This document shows positions 46,356-58,494 of a DNA stretch of 64,000 nt, piece by piece. The notes beneath the pieces are model-generated. The model was not told the origin of the DNA. It saw only the letters and a list, made by a program, of their open reading frames with translations, and ran no database searches. The translations under genes and the position numbers were made by a program. The stretch is taken from positions 1,922,001-1,986,000 of the forward strand of contig BRON01000006.1 in the NCBI GenBank assembly GCA_024345305.1, written 5' to 3'. This DNA is from Mrakia gelida. Taxonomy: Eukaryota > Basidiomycota > Tremellomycetes > Cystofilobasidiales > Mrakiaceae. The stretch's first letter is position 1; every line of letters begins with the position of its first letter.

Positions 46356-49300
46356 ATGGCTCCTTTCCTCTCCTCCTCCCGATTCTCCTACGTTCGTTCC
46401 TTCCTACCCCCGGTCGTGAGCTGGATCGCCTTCGCCTTCCTTCTTTCGATATTCTTCGTCCTCTCCCACCCTTCACCTATACCAGGAGTTTCAACCATTG
46501 GATGGCAGAGCTGGGATGTAGTAGAACTCCCTAAACCGAAACCTCCGGTCTCCTCGAAACCCAACACGACGCTCGGAGAGGGAGGAGTCGGAGGAGGGGA
46601 GGATGCGGAGGAGGACGAGGACGAGGACGACGATGGATGGACTGGAGCTCTTCCCTTAGACTCTTGGAACCCTTTTTTGCCTCATACGACAGGACGTAAG
46701 TCGGCCTATGTCTCAATGTCAAGGTTGAGTCAACTTCGAGCTGACTTCGCTTCTCTCTCGCCTTCTCAAAGTGACGGAGGTGACTGGTGAGCTTCGATCT
46801 TCCTTCCCTCCCTCCTCCTACCTCTTCCTCTCTCGATTCCGAGCTAATCAGCTTTACCTCGTTTCATCTCAGCTCAAGCATGTATATGGCGTCAGTATAT
46901 ATCCTCTCATCGATCTCTCTCGCTCATTTCCTTCCGTCATGCTCATCTCCTCTCCCTCCCTCCCTCGCAGCTCCCTGGCTCTTCGAGTCCCTCTGCGCTC
47001 CCGACTCGACACCCGAGAAGGACAGTCGCTTAGGAAGCTGGGTTCGAGTAGAGAAGGATCTCAACAGAAAGTCGGGACTCTGGTGGCTAGCTCTCTACTA
47101 CAGGAGGTCGAGGAGGTTTGACGGTTCGTCTCGAGTTCTCTTGTTGCCCTCACTCTCGACTCGTCGCTCTATCGAGACTCGTTCGCTGATCTCCCTCTGG
47201 CACCACTTCACCATCATCTCCAGTCCCTTACATCACTTCCATCGCCGTCGTCAAGTCGTCTAAAGAGCTCCCTTCGGGCTACGTCCTCTCCGCCGGGGAC
47301 GACCTTCATTCTGGAGCGTGGCCGCGTCTTCCTGGCCTTCTCCTCGCGTACAAGCTGAAGGATCCGCCGGATGGCTCGATGGATGGGATGCCTGTCGAGG
47401 AGGAGGAGGTCGTGACGGAGTTGGATGTGCTGTTCGGAGAAGGGGAGGTGAGTCTTCGAACAAGCTCTGCGACGCGTCCAAACTCGCGAGTCGAGCTGAT
47501 CCTTCCCTCTCGTTCGTCTTCCGTAGCCTTGGTTCGGATTCCAGAGAGTCGAGCCTAGAATCTTGGAGAAGTCTTCGAGACATCCCGAGAGCGTAGGGTT
47601 GACTGTGAGGATGGGAGTACCATGTTCGTCCCTCCTTCTTCGACCGATCGGACGCGTCGTACTCGTTCGTGTCGTTCCATAAAGGCTGATCGCAATCATC
47701 CTTCCTTCCCACAGCTCTACCATCTACACCTGAGCTTCTATTCCATGGAAACGGAACGTTCAGGATCATGCAGGTGCTTTGGTCGTCTCGTCTTCCCTTC
47801 TTCGTGTCTGTCGTCGAACCGTCTTCCCTCCTGACTTTGATCTTCTTCTCGCTTCGCCAGGTCGCTGATCTTCACTACTCAGTGGGAGATGGGTGAGCTG
47901 CCATCTCGATAACCTCTTTCGCCTCCTCCTAACTGACAATCTCTTCTCTTCAGACGATGTCGCGACACCCTCAAATCGCCTTGCGTCGGAGACGTCGACT
48001 CAGCTATCCTTCTCTCGGAAGCCCTCGATGCCCAGAACCCCGACTTCGTGGTCTTTTCTGGAGATCAGGTAAGTATACCATGCAGTTTCGAGCGCGAAGA
48101 AAGCACGATCTCGAGCTGACTTCTCTCTCGCTTCCTTCTCGACGCAACCAGCTCAACGGCCAAGGAACGAGTTGGGATTCGATGAGCGTTCTTCAGAAGT
48201 AAGCTGCTTCCCTTTCTCGGCTCGAGATTTTCAGCTGACGCTTCGCATACCTTTCTTCTCGTTGCCGCAGGTTCACCCAACCGGTCATTGACCGAGCAAT
48301 CCCATGGGCTCTCGTCTTCGGCAACCACGACGACCAGGACGACTACTCTCGAGCTGAACTCATGAACGCTGCGTCTCACATGCCTTACTCTCTGTCGCGA
48401 GCTGGACCTTCGGACGTCGATGGAGTTGGGAACTACCTCCTCAAGATCTACTCGGGAGACGCGTGAGTTCTGTCTTCTTCTCGTCGCGAGACGCGACGAG
48501 ACGCTGACACGCTCCTCGTTCGTTCGAAACAGCTCCAAGATCCATCTCGCCAGCGTCTACATGCTAGACTCGGGAGCCTACGCTCCGAAGAAGCTTCCCT
48601 TTGGGATCGGGAACGATCAGTACGACTGGATCAAGGTGCGTTCCAGCTCACGCCTTTCCTCTATTCCTCGTCTCTCGCTGACCCGAACTCCCTTCCTCCG
48701 TCGTAGCAATCCCAAATCGACTGGTACCTCGAGACATCCAACTCGATCCCTCTCATCTCTCGTCCCTTCCAACCCGACACCGGGACCGATCTAGGAGACA
48801 GCTGGTTCAGCAACCGTCGTCGTTCCTCCAACTCCCTTCCACCGCCAGCATCTCGACATCTCCTCCCTCCGTCGAAGTTTGAACAACAGCGACGGCAGCA
48901 ACAAGAATCGATACTCAAGAAACCAGCAGCGCTGATGTTTTTCCATATCCCGCTGCCGGAGCATGTCCTCGAGGGAGACAAGGACGAGGATGGGAACGAG
49001 ATGGACGTGGGGATCCAGATGGACGCTGGAGGATCGCCCGAGTTCAACTCTGGGTTCTTCGAGAAGGGTGTTCTGCTGGGAGAGGATGGAGTCGGTGGGA
49101 AGGAGGTCAAGGTGATCGGGAATGGACATGTTCACATTGTAAGCCGGATCTTCCCTCTGTGCTCGCCTCGTCTCGAAGTCGCGTCTCGTCTCGTCGTCGG
49201 AAACTGACGCATCTCGCTCTCCTCCCCCTTCTAGGCCGAGAACTGTCGCAGAATCAGTGGTGTTTGGATGTGTTTCGGTGGAGGTGGTTCTTACTCTGGT

Positions 49301-49547
49301 TATGGACGAGAAGGGTAAGTTTCTCTTCCCCTTTTTGCCTCGCTCTCTCTCTCGCTCCTCGGTGCTCCTCGTCGTTCTTCCCTCGTCTCGCTTCTCATGC
49401 TGCGTTCCCTTCCTTCCTTCGCTCAGATTCGAACGCCGCTTCAGAATCTTCGACCTCTCCGAGTACGGCGAGCGGATTTCGACGTTCAAGTACACGGAGA
49501 AGGGAGAGGAGATCGATCTGATGGATCTGTTGACGCCGTCGGAGTGA
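46356..49547 (+). CDS. DCR2: DCR2-type metallophosphoesterase
   Basis: Calcineurin-like phosphatase related to yeast Dcr2, which acts in cell-cycle start and unfolded protein response shut-off. Start MAPFLSSSRFSYVRSFLPPV with an N-terminal signal anchor (VVSWIAFAFLLSIFFVLSH). The acidic region (EDAEEDEDEDDDGWTGALPL) precedes the family N-terminal domain (SGYVLSAGDDLHSGAWPRLP). Metal-binding motifs appear in order: FRIMQVADLHYSVGDG (DxH), PDFVVFSGDQLNGQG (GDx2), PWALVFGNHDDQDDYSRAEL (GNHD), and HIPLPEH. A GNGHVHI then AENCRRISGVWMCFGGGGSY block carries the GHxH motif. The end is SEYGERISTFKYTEKGEEID. About 15 exons. Metal ligands are present, so activity is likely. Confidence 0.87.
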
Positions 49548-49796
49548 CGAGGAGCGACGCAGGTCTTTTGTTTGTACCGTAGTAGATTTCTTCTTAGTAG
49601 TTCGGTTTTCGTTTGATGACTCTCGTTTACGACATGTACCTGAGCTGGGGGTCGAGATCGAAGAAAGGAGGAAGAACGAGACGCCGAAAGACCCCGTCCA
49701 TCTTCACGAACGAGCGCTGGGCTAGAGCTGAAAGAAATCGCATCTACTGATCAAGAACCTAACACCCAAACCAACCTGACCTCCCCCTCGTGTCAA

Positions 49797-51352
49797 TCAA
49801 CCCTTCTGTCCCTCCTCCCCCCCACTAGGATGACTCAAATGGTACTTCTCCTCGTTCGCTTCCTCTTCGACGGTCCTCCTTTTGATCTCCCCGTCGAGGA
49901 CGACCTCTTCCTTCTCGGTAAGGTGGCTGGTGTCAACTTCTCGGAGGATGCCGTCTTGGACTTGATAGATCCATCTGAGGGTAAAATGGTGAAGGAAGAG
50001 GAAGAGGAAGGGGAGGAGGAGAGGAGTCAGCGGTCTCGTCGATTCGTCGCGTCGACGCTTCGTTCTTCAGCTTCGCTCGCTCGAGAAGAATCTCAGTCCC
50101 CTTCCTCAACCTCCCCTCGCCGTGCACCCCTCCTCCTCAAAACCTCAAGAGAAACTCACCCAGAAACCTGCGTCCTCTTATCAAACAGCGGATTACTTCT
50201 CAACCACTCCACATCCCACCTCACGCTCTCCTGCAGCCTCGCCTCGTCCTCCGTACTATGTTTGTGGATCTTGGGCGCGGCAGGGAAGGGTAAGAAAGAT
50301 GTGGAGGAGATTTGGAAGGGAGCTGTTGAGGGGAGGTGACCTTGGATGGTTTTGTCGAGGAGGGAACGACGGAGGGATTGTTCGGAGAAGGTGAGGGCGG
50401 CGCAATCTGCGGAGTGGGAGAGGGAACGGGAGGAGAGGAAGAGCAAATGAGGTCAGCGGTGTGTGTTTAGGAAAGAGAGAGAGAGAGAGAGAGAGAAGGG
50501 GAGTGAGGTGGAGGAAGAGAGCGAACCTGTGTGTTGGATCTTAAGGCGAGAACGGGAACGGGACGATCAGCTCTCGCTCTCTCTCGCGACGGTGCCTTCC
50601 TTTCTACGAAGACGCCCTGTCAAACTCACAAGCATAACCTCATCCAACCCAATCTGAGTCTGACTGATCACCAAACTCCTGATGGCTACGAAAAATGAAC
50701 GAACGAACGAGCCGAATCAGCGGTCCCTCTTTCGCTCGCGTCCTCTCGCTCGAACGAACGACTTGGTCGCGAAGAACTCACCATCCTGAACCCTCCCTCC
50801 AGCAGTCCGAATGATATGCACGTCTCCAATCCCTACACCCAACATGTCAAAGACGTTGATTCGGGAGTCCATGCCTGTTGAGAAAGAAACGAAATGAAAG
50901 GAGAAGAGAAGAGACGTGAGCTCGTTGATTCGAGGAGAAAGAGCTCGACTTCGGTGCTGGTTTGTTCGGCCCTCCCTCCGCCAAAGGGTCGGTCTGAGAG
51001 AAAGGAGATAGAACCGAGCTGGGGTGTACCTCCTCGGCTGAGCTGCTGACCTTCCTTATCGAAAGGAAGAAGAGAACGAGCCCGCTCCATCGCGTCCCCT
51101 TCCTCGTTCGAGCTCAACGCTCCCTCCCTCCCCCCTCCCCTTCCTCCCTCCCCTGCCATCTCTCCCCATTCTCTCTCACCTCCCAGCCCAAGCTCAACCG
51201 CACTCACAAGTAACCACCGCCGTACTCAACGCCAACCCCAACGGCTTGGCACCCGCTCTATCGAACCTCTTCACATGAGCTGCGTTCCTCCCCAACAGCA
51301 TCGACGACACTCGGCCAGCAGCTGAGACCATGGGAGGAGGACAGCAGACCAT
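49797..51352 (-). CDS. Beta-class carbonic anhydrase
   Basis: Zinc enzyme interconverting CO2 and bicarbonate. Start MVCCPPPMVSAAGRVSSMLL; a longer in-frame upstream opening looks like 5' UTR. Blocks: GRNAAHVKRFDRAGAKPLGL and ALSTAVVT, spliced to CMDSRINVFDMLGVGIGDVH, with the first zinc Cys and the Asp-Arg dyad. IIRTAGGRVQD and AIRSLVISQTQIGLDEVML follow. The 13-nt micro-exon gives IQHT, joined to DCAALTFSEQSLRRSLL, so the His and second Cys ligands (HTDC) are split over the junction. The C-terminal part (SVRWDVEWLRSNPLFDKRTQ, VSGWIYQVQDGILREVDTSH) ends about 45 residues later at 49797. At least six exons. The start is the least certain point; a 5' UTR intron near 51549 is likely. Confidence 0.9.
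50527..50539 (-). other. 13-nt micro-exon of carbonic anhydrase
   Basis: The minus-strand sequence ATCCAACACACAG is flanked by CTTAAG acceptor and GTTCGC donor, with a branch-like GCTGATC upstream. It joins GAGGTTATGCTT and ATTGCGCCGCC to give MLIQHTDCAAL, the invariant beta-class zinc-ligand motif. Without it the His ligand is missing and the frame shifts. Confidence 0.85.
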
Positions 51353-52157
51353 GGCGTGGCTTCTTCTTCTTTTTGGGTGAGTTGAGGGAGGGGAGAGGTG
51401 GGGGAGCTGCTGGAAGAACAGGGGAGAAGACAAGGGAGGGAGAAAGAGCGAGGCGAAGGGAGATAAGAGCGGAAGAAGGAGGAAGGGGCGAGGGATTAAG
51501 ATGAGCTCGTTTGAACTTCGTACCCCCCAAGACGTCGAGGGAGACGTACCTTTATGAAGCTTCAGGGGATGAGAAGAAGATGCGCGAAAGAACGAAGGTG
51601 GTAGCTTGAGCTGGGAGGAAGAAAATGGATGAAGGGAGAGGAAGGGAGGGAGGGAGGAGAAAGGGTCAGCTCGACTCAACTCGCCCCTTCCTTCCTTTCT
51701 CCGTTGAACTCGTTCCTTTTGCCTTCGTCTCTGCTCTGGGTACTCACTTCGACCGGATATGTACGCGAAACGAGCTCTACGTATCCCCTTTCGCTTCTTG
51801 GCTCAAGATGGTGGTGGTTCGAGATCAACTTTCTCTCGCAATCTCAAATCCCCAATCGAGTTTCGTTTCGCGATCACTCTCTCTCTCTTCGTTCATTGAT
51901 CGTTTCTCTGACTCATCAAGACCCTCTCTCTACTGTAGCAGTATTTTCTCGTTCCTCTGCGAGCCTGCAAGTGCAAGCTCCAGTTCGCTCTCTCTCCCAA
52001 AGCACAAACGAAGAGAGCAGCTCTGTCATTTCTGGCATAACATCAAAGAAGAGGAGATCCGTCGAACCTCACTCTCCTTTCCCTCTCCATCTCGTCGCCT
52101 CCCCGAAAAAAAACTCAAGACACAAGAACCGGATCCTAGAACGTTGATTGGACGCGT
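51353..52157. other. Intergenic upstream of carbonic anhydrase
   Basis: About 800 bp between the carbonic anhydrase start and the eL24 stop, both genes on the minus strand. It holds a probable noncoding first exon of carbonic anhydrase ending near 51549 (AAAG before GTACGT) and the promoter. A plus-strand frame of 178 codons across 51625-52161 shows no recognisable domain and is not called. Confidence 0.45.
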
Positions 52158-53262
52158 TTAGACTCTGTGGGAAGCGAGATGAAGGGAAGGGGGGGAGGGG
52201 TCAGTGGTGAGGTCGAGGTCGAGTCGAGGCGACGAGGAAAGTGAGGAGGGAAGGAAGAGGGAACGAACCGGGCGGTCTTGGGTCCCTTGGGTCCCTTCAT
52301 TCCCTGCTTGCTCTGCTTGGGGGCGTTGGTAGCGGCAGACTGCAAGAACGAACGAAAAGCGAACCCCGTCAGCTCGACTCGTTTCTCGTCCTCACCTCAC
52401 CTCCCTCTTCTTCCCCTCCTTCGTTTCGCGAAGACGCACCTTGGGCTTGGAAGCCTTCTCCCTCTTCTCTCCCTTAGCCTTGGTGATAGCAGCCTGTCGG
52501 GCAGCGGTCCTGACCTCGGGCTTCTGGGTCCTCTTAGCGAGGATGGAAGCGAGATCGGCACCGACGATTCCTCGAGCGTGCTTGGTGGTCTTTCGCGAAC
52601 GCTTCTTGGCGACCTCCTCGGTGACACCCTTCTTGTGCATTCGTCGGTAGACCTGGATGCGAGAAGGAGGAAGGAGTGAGTTTGGAGGGTTGAGACGCGG
52701 GGTGGAGGAGGGAGAGGGAGGGAGGGAAGGGGAAGAGAGGTGAACGAACCTGGGTCCAGGCGATCTTTCGAGGGTTCTTCCTCTGGAGGAAAAGGGACTC
52801 GGACTTCTGGTTAAGGAACCTGAAGACCTAGAGGAGGGGTGGGTATCCGATGTACGAGGAGGAGGAGAGCGGGCGAGCGAGAGACGAGTGGTTGAGGTTG
52901 CGTTCGAAGGAGGAGGAAGGAGAGGTCGACGAGTTGATTTCGAGGGATGATGACGGGTCGAGTAGTTGAGTGACGAGCGCAAGGAGCAGCGGAGGTGATT
53001 GATAGAAGGAGGGATAGTATGCGTAGATTGAGTGCGAGGGGGTGAGGTTGCGTTAAAAGAAGTGGTTGAGGGTGGTGAAGGATGGAACGAGGGTCAGCTT
53101 TCACCTCTCTCCCTTCCCTCCTTCTCGTCTCCTTCCTCCGTCCCGACGACCCCTGAGTGATGTGTTGATGATGGTACGAACCTTGGAGTCACCTCGAACA
53201 TAAAGTCTTCCCCTGGAAGGGTAGATCTTGAAACCGGAGAACGAACAGATCTCGACCTTCAT
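52158..53262 (-). CDS. RPL24: Large-subunit ribosomal protein eL24
   Basis: Structural protein of the cytosolic 60S subunit. The start [20 protein letters not shown] follows an acceptor-like CTCACTCAG immediately before ATG, implying a 5' UTR intron. YVRGDSK is followed by an exon with [20 protein letters not shown] and KIAWTQ, then [20 protein letters not shown] and [40 protein letters not shown] and [11 protein letters not shown] complete the core. The last coding exons give [20 protein letters not shown] and KTARV, with the stop at 52158 after a splice. Blocks and length fit eL24 well. Five to six exons, dense introns as usual for ribosomal protein genes. Confidence 0.93.
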
Positions 53263-54268
53263 CTGAGTGAGCGAGGAGGTTGGAAGGAACGAAGTTGAGG
53301 TTGGAGGGTTGGCGAGGAGAGGGGGTCCGAGAGGGTAGAGGTTGGGAGGAGGGCGAGAGGGGAGCGGGAGGGGGTGAGAGTTGAGGTTGGAGTTGAGGTG
53401 AAGGAAGAAAAAGAGCAAGGTCAAAGGTCAGGACGATCGATTCGAGAGGTGAAGAGGAGGGGAGAGGTGCTGGGTGGGAGTGGTGTTGAGTCGACAAGCT
53501 TCCTTTTCCCTCCTCCCTCGTTCCTCCCAGATTGACGATACCCCTCCCCTATACCAGCGAGGTCGCTCTTCTACCTATCCCAGCTCGTCAACCGTAAGAC
53601 GATCCCTCCCTTCCAGAGCGAGGCGAGCTCAAAGGAGCAACCTCCTCCCTCCCTTCCCTCCTTTGACTCTCCTCCCTCGACCTTCTGTTCGCTCTCCCTC
53701 CTCACCCTCCCCATCCATTCCGATACGGATTTGACGATGAGGTCGAGGTAGAGGGTCCGGCTGTAGGGGGTGGGATACCTGTGTCCTAGATACTAACTTT
53801 TGCTGAGACTTGAGGGGGTTTGGGACAAGGAGGGAGGCCGCTCGCTCCCAGAAGGAGAAGACCTGCGAAAATCCGCAGGGGGGCCGGAGGGATGTGAGCT
53901 CGTCGTTCCTCCTTCCTTTCCTCCCTTCTTCCTCTTTCCTCTTGGAAAAGGCACAGAGGGGAGGAACGGACTCAAAAGTATATAAATTCGAGGTGGGAGG
54001 GAAAGTTTGACTCAAAAATGGCCGAGGCGAGCTCGGACGGGCTCTCGCGAAGAGCACCGCGAACGCTCGTCGTCGCACACGCTCAGACCTGATTCAACTC
54101 AGCTCTCACGTCTATCAGCACGAAGGGACAGACAAGTCGAATCGTAAAAGGGGTCGTGACATCTTCTCGTAAACTGAACGAGACTGCAGAGGCTGATCCG
54201 CTCGCGTCTCCCCTCCTCGCTCCCCTCGGCACTCCCTCCCCAGCACTTCTTCCAGAGACAGAGAAAGC
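53263..54268. other. Intergenic upstream of eL24
   Basis: About 1 kb. The part nearest eL24 is GA-rich on the plus strand and should contain the ribosomal protein promoter and its noncoding first exon. The rest includes the EAF-like 3' UTR. Nothing coding was supported. Confidence 0.45.
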
Positions 54269-56030
54269 CTAGTCGTCATCACTGCTATCCATATCCGAGT
54301 CGTCGTCGTCGTCCTCATCGTCGTCGACAACACCTGTTCGAAGGAAAGAAACGAAGAACGAAGTCAGTCGTCGGGTCTCGTCTCCTTTCTCGTCCTTGCT
54401 TCCCTTGCGCGCCGACGACTGCCCTCTCCAAGATAGCAACGAAGAGGAAGTGAAAGTACTCACCCATCATCTTGTTCAAACTGACAGGCACAGCAGGAGG
54501 TCTCTTCCCAGCCACCGCACCTCCTCCTCCTCCTCCTCCTCCAGGTCTCTGCACCCCGGCCGACGAGCTCGAACTCGCTCCTACTCCCGGTCCAGCTCGA
54601 GTCACCACCTCCGCGCTAGCCAACTCCTGCTTCAGCTGAGCGGCGAAATCATCATCTTCGTCGTCATCATCGTCGTCGCTTCCTGACGAGTGAGACGAGT
54701 CACTTTGGTTGGCGCTGTGGTTGTTCGACGAGGGAGGTGGAAGAGCGATCGTCTTTCCGCCATAGGCGATTCGAGGTCGACCTCGAGAGGGTTCTCCGTC
54801 ATCGAGCGATGGGACGGAGGAGGTGGTAGGCGGAGGAGGGAGGGGTCGTTTTCCTGCTCGTTGAGGTTGAGGTTGGACGAGTTGAGGTTGAGGAGCTGAT
54901 GGACGAGGAGGAAGAGCGAGTTGGCCGGGTGCTGCTGCTGCTGATGGAGGTGGTTGTACGGGTCGAGCTGCTGCTGGGCGAGCTTGGGGTGGAGGGGACG
55001 GGGATCTTGAGGAGGAGGAGCCAGGTGATGGCGAACGAGGGGGAGCCGCGACGATGGGAGGAGGAGCTGGCCGAATGGGAGTGGGTTTGGATAGGAGTTG
55101 CTGTTGAGTGTTGGTCTTGGGGAGAGAGTGGAGGGATAGGGATTTGGAGTGCTCCAGGCGGTAGGTGTGCGAGAGAGGGAGGAGATGGAATCGCTGGAGG
55201 AGAGGGAGTAGGACGGGGAAGGGAAGGCGGGGAACAACGAAGGCGAAGGAGAAGAAGAGAGAAGAGAGTCAGCTGGGTCCCTCTTTTTGTTTGGGGTTGA
55301 GCTAGTGAGGGGTTCGTCTTTGGAAGGGGACGTCTTCGTATAGACCACCTGAGAAAGCCTAGCTTCGACCAACGAGAGCTGCTTCCCCTTCGGCGTGGCT
55401 CCGACGAAGCTGACTTCCTCCCCTCCTTCCCTCCCTTCCCTCGTCCGGCCTGAAGAACGTACCTGGTTATCCTCGTCCCAAACTAGCAGAACCTCCTTCA
55501 TCTCCCCTCCACCTGTCTCCTTCTCGACCTTCCCTGAGAAGCCGTGGATGTCCTCCCTCGACGAGCCTTCGAGGTGAACGACGACTCCTCCGTCGGAAGC
55601 AGGCGTGATGGTGCCTCCTTTCGACATCCCTATTGAGGTAGGCTTGAACTTGTCTGTAGAACGTCGTATGAGTGGAGCGAGGGTAGTAGAAGAGGAGAGT
55701 GGGTGAGCTCGTTGATCTCCCTCTTGGAGCAAACAGAAGGGGATGGAGGCGAAGGAGCTCGACGAGCTCGGACTCACACTTCAACCCTAGCACCTCTCCT
55801 TCATTCTTCCTTCCTTCTAGTAAAGCCTTCATCTCATCCCCAACGACCACTCCATACCTTCCTTCTTTGGGTAGTCCTGTAGGTCGCGGAGGAGGGATCA
55901 AAGGCATCTTCTTGCCTCCCGTCGTCGGACGAGGAGGAACAGGAGTCTCGGGAGGAGGGTTCGAGCCAGAAGAAGAACGACGAGACGGAGGTTGAGCGGG
56001 GGCTGGGCCTCCTTTATGGGTTCGAGCCAT
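54269..56030 (-). CDS. EAF-like RNA polymerase II elongation factor
   Basis: Resembles ELL-associated factor, part of a Pol II super-elongation-type complex. Start MARTHKGGPAPAQPPSRRSS. The EAF domain begins after a Pro-rich leader: EGRYGVVVGDEMKALLEGRK, then NEGEVLGLKYKFKPTSIGMS across a splice, VVVHLEGSSREDIHGFSGKV and MKEVLLVWDEDNQ. YKFKPTSI and the VLLVWDE strand are the family anchors. Downstream it is Ser/Pro/Gln-rich with repeated acidic/Ser runs and ends with a long Asp-rich tail (DDDEDDDDDSDMDSSDDD), as expected for an acidic transactivation region. The splice just after WDEDNQ is uncertain (a 45-nt intron or read-through; both keep frame). Four to five exons. Confidence 0.75.
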
Positions 56031-56918
56031 AGCTGAGAAGGGTGGGAAGGGGAGAAAGGGGACGTTGAAGGATGAGGAGCTGGATGGATGTTGCGAGAAC
56101 GGAAGGTTGAGCTCGGGTCGTTCGCCTTCGCGGGGTCGCGCGAGCGCTAGTCTCGAAGATCAAAATGTTTCGCTTTCTCGAGTACTATAGATTTTCCTAG
56201 AGGACTGTATCAGGCGATTGTTTTCAAAGCCGTCGTCTTCGCTGCTGTGAGTTGACAAGGTGAGGGAGGAAAGACTGCCGGTTCACGACGCGTCGACGAT
56301 CCGCTCGTTCCTTCAGTTGGGAAGACGCACGATTAAGTATCCTTTTCTCCCTAGGTCCAAAGAGGATTCAAAATCAAACCCAAAACGTGAGAAAAAGTCG
56401 GCGAGCGGACGGAGTGATGAGCACATTGTCGTTCAAAGCAGGTCTCCACCGCTCGCTGTCGACTCGACAGTGTCGAGTCACATTTCTGGCTGTCTCTTTC
56501 GCGAACTGATCTCTTGATCTTCGCACGCCTGGACTTACGGTCTCTTTCCTCTCTTCGAAGAGCATATGCTCTCTCATCCTCCTCTGAGGCTTCAGCTCGA
56601 ACACCCTTTCCAATCGCGATTTGAATCTCGACGCGTTGTTGTCTTTTTGAGAGCTCTCTTCCGCCTCTAGAGCGTCGCGAAGAGAACTCGTACCCCCCTA
56701 ACGGATGTAATGTCTGAGATCCAAAGGAGCTGTTGAAGGCATCGAGTCTCCAACTCACAGAATGAACGAACTCAATCGAAACGAAACTCCTCGATCTTCG
56801 ACGCGACGAAAACAGCTACAAGACGACGACCGTCCGTCCCATTCCTCGGCATGCGTTCACCGAAACGGCATCCCCTCCTTCTCGAAGCCTTGAAGCATAT
56901 CTCACTCCGTCTGCAAAC
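56031..56918. other. Intergenic, EAF promoter and F-box D 3' flank
   Basis: About 890 bp. Contains CGACGCGTCG (near 56286) and CGACGCGTTG (near 56628). Short frames on both strands show no domain or conserved splice pattern. I see no gene. Confidence 0.45.
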
Positions 56919-58494
56919 CTACATCTCCAAGACAACCACCTCGACGACGACCTCCAACTCTCCCAACTCGTCGATCTTCCCTCGAAGCGCACTCGCGCCT
57001 CCCTCTGAATGAGTTCCGATGATGATCTTCTTGACGTTCCCGGTGCGCTTGAGGATGAAGTCTCGTCCTTCGGGGAGGGAGGGCTGTTGGAGGATCGAGG
57101 TGAGGATGGGGATGATGGAGTCGAGGAGGGAGGGAGTGAAGTTGCAGGGGAAGTCGAGTTGGAGTCGAGGGAGGCAGGCGATGTGGTGAAGATTCTCGGA
57201 GATCCTGTTGAGGGTCAAGAGGAGGTTGATGAGAGATAGACGGAAGATGAGAAGATGGTTGAGATGGACGTCGTCTGAATGGCTTTGACTGCCTGCAACG
57301 AACTTCGACCTCAGGCTCTCTCCGACTCCCTGCATTCCCAGATTGACATCGTCCAGCTGGAGCCCTCTGTAGACGATCGTCTTCGACAGATGGATGGGAC
57401 CGAGGGGAACGAGCGAGGAGCGTCCGTTGACGAGAAGGATGGAGGTCGAGTTGGAGATTTGATCCGAAACTGACGCGATAAGAGGGATGGCGAAGTAGAA
57501 AGCAAGCGAGGCAGCGGGCTTGACGTCGACCCAGATGCTGTGTTTGGCGCGATAGAGGGGGTGCCTTCCAACTCCCTCGACGAGGAGTACGGCACGATCT
57601 ATTGCGACTTCGTCTCGAAAGTCGAACGCGACCTGATGGTAGAAGAGAGGTCGAGCGATGTCCTTCCATCGTCGACAGACGAGTTGGAGTCCGACTGGGT
57701 TCCAAGGTCTCGATCCAGGAGGAGGGTCTGCAACTCCGAGGAGAGCGTTCGAGTAGTGGTAGAAGTGGAAGGGCTGATGGAGGTGGTGAAGGATCTCGGT
57801 GAGGATTTCGTCGGGGAAGACGTCGAGGTCGGAGGGAGGAGGAGGGGGAGGAGGGAGGAGCTGCTGGGAGACAAGGATGGAGGTCAGCTTCGGTTTGGGG
57901 TAAGCTGGAAGGGAGCAGAGACTCACCTTGATAGAGGAAGGTCGAGGCTTCGAAGAAGGGAAGAACAAAGACGACGATGAAGCGAACAAAGGAGGTGATC
58001 TCGCGACGACGGTCGAGCGAGAGGGAAGGCCAGCGATGGGTCGAGCTCCAGAGCTGGAGGACGACTGGAGAAGAAGGAAAACCCAGGAAATGCAACGTGA
58101 GTCAGTAAATGTACGTGAACGATAGGGAGGAGGCGAAGCCATACGAGAAGATAACAAACCTCTCCTCTCCCTGCTGCTCCTCCCTCCCTCCCCTCCTTCT
58201 TCTTCAATCTCTCGACCTCCCCCTCCAAGAACACAACTTGGTTCTGAAGCGTAGAGTTTCGACTCTTCGGATCCTTGTTCTCGCCGATGAGAATTTGTCG
58301 TTCGAAGGTGATGTCCTGAGTAAAGAAGTAAGAGAGGAAGAGGAAGGAAGGGAGAAAGGTGAGCTCGATCCCCGGGTGTCGTCTCGTTCAATCCTTCTTC
58401 CCCCTTCATATCTCAGAGAGACTCGCTCGAAACGAACCTTCCACAGGTCGTCCGCGAGCTCCTGAGCGCGAGAAGATGGCTGTGGTGTCTGCAT
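56919..58494 (-). CDS. F-box family protein, copy D
   Basis: Intact family member. Exon 1 encodes MQTPQPSSRAQELADDLWK. Exon 2 encodes DITFERQILIGENKDPKSRN and QNQVVFLEGEVERLKKKEGR; a Pro replaces the Leu of KDLKS, which should weaken the coiled coil. The linker has SSGARPIAGLPSRSTVVA. The last exon has QLLPPPPPPPSDLDVFPDEI, the F-box (EILTEILHHLHQ to GLQLVCRRWKDIARPLFYHQ), a middle unlike copies A or B (HSIWVDVKPAASLAFYFAIP), and the conserved end SLPEGRDFILKRTGNVKKII to VVVEVVVLEM. It starts 121 bp from the divergent GH79 gene. Substrate unknown. Confidence 0.78.

Noticed and set aside
50470..50500. (GA)n run in a carbonic anhydrase intron, and (CT)n near 60530 in GH79
   Set aside because: Ordinary microsatellites in introns, not unusual in such GA/CT-rich DNA.
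51625..52161. 178-codon plus-strand frame
   Set aside because: No domain, no splice support, and it lies in the upstream region of the minus-strand carbonic anhydrase gene.
7479..58494. The F-box family as a transposon or Starship-like cargo
   Set aside because: No transposase, reverse transcriptase, terminal repeats or target-site duplications were seen, and introns are retained, so retrocopying is excluded.
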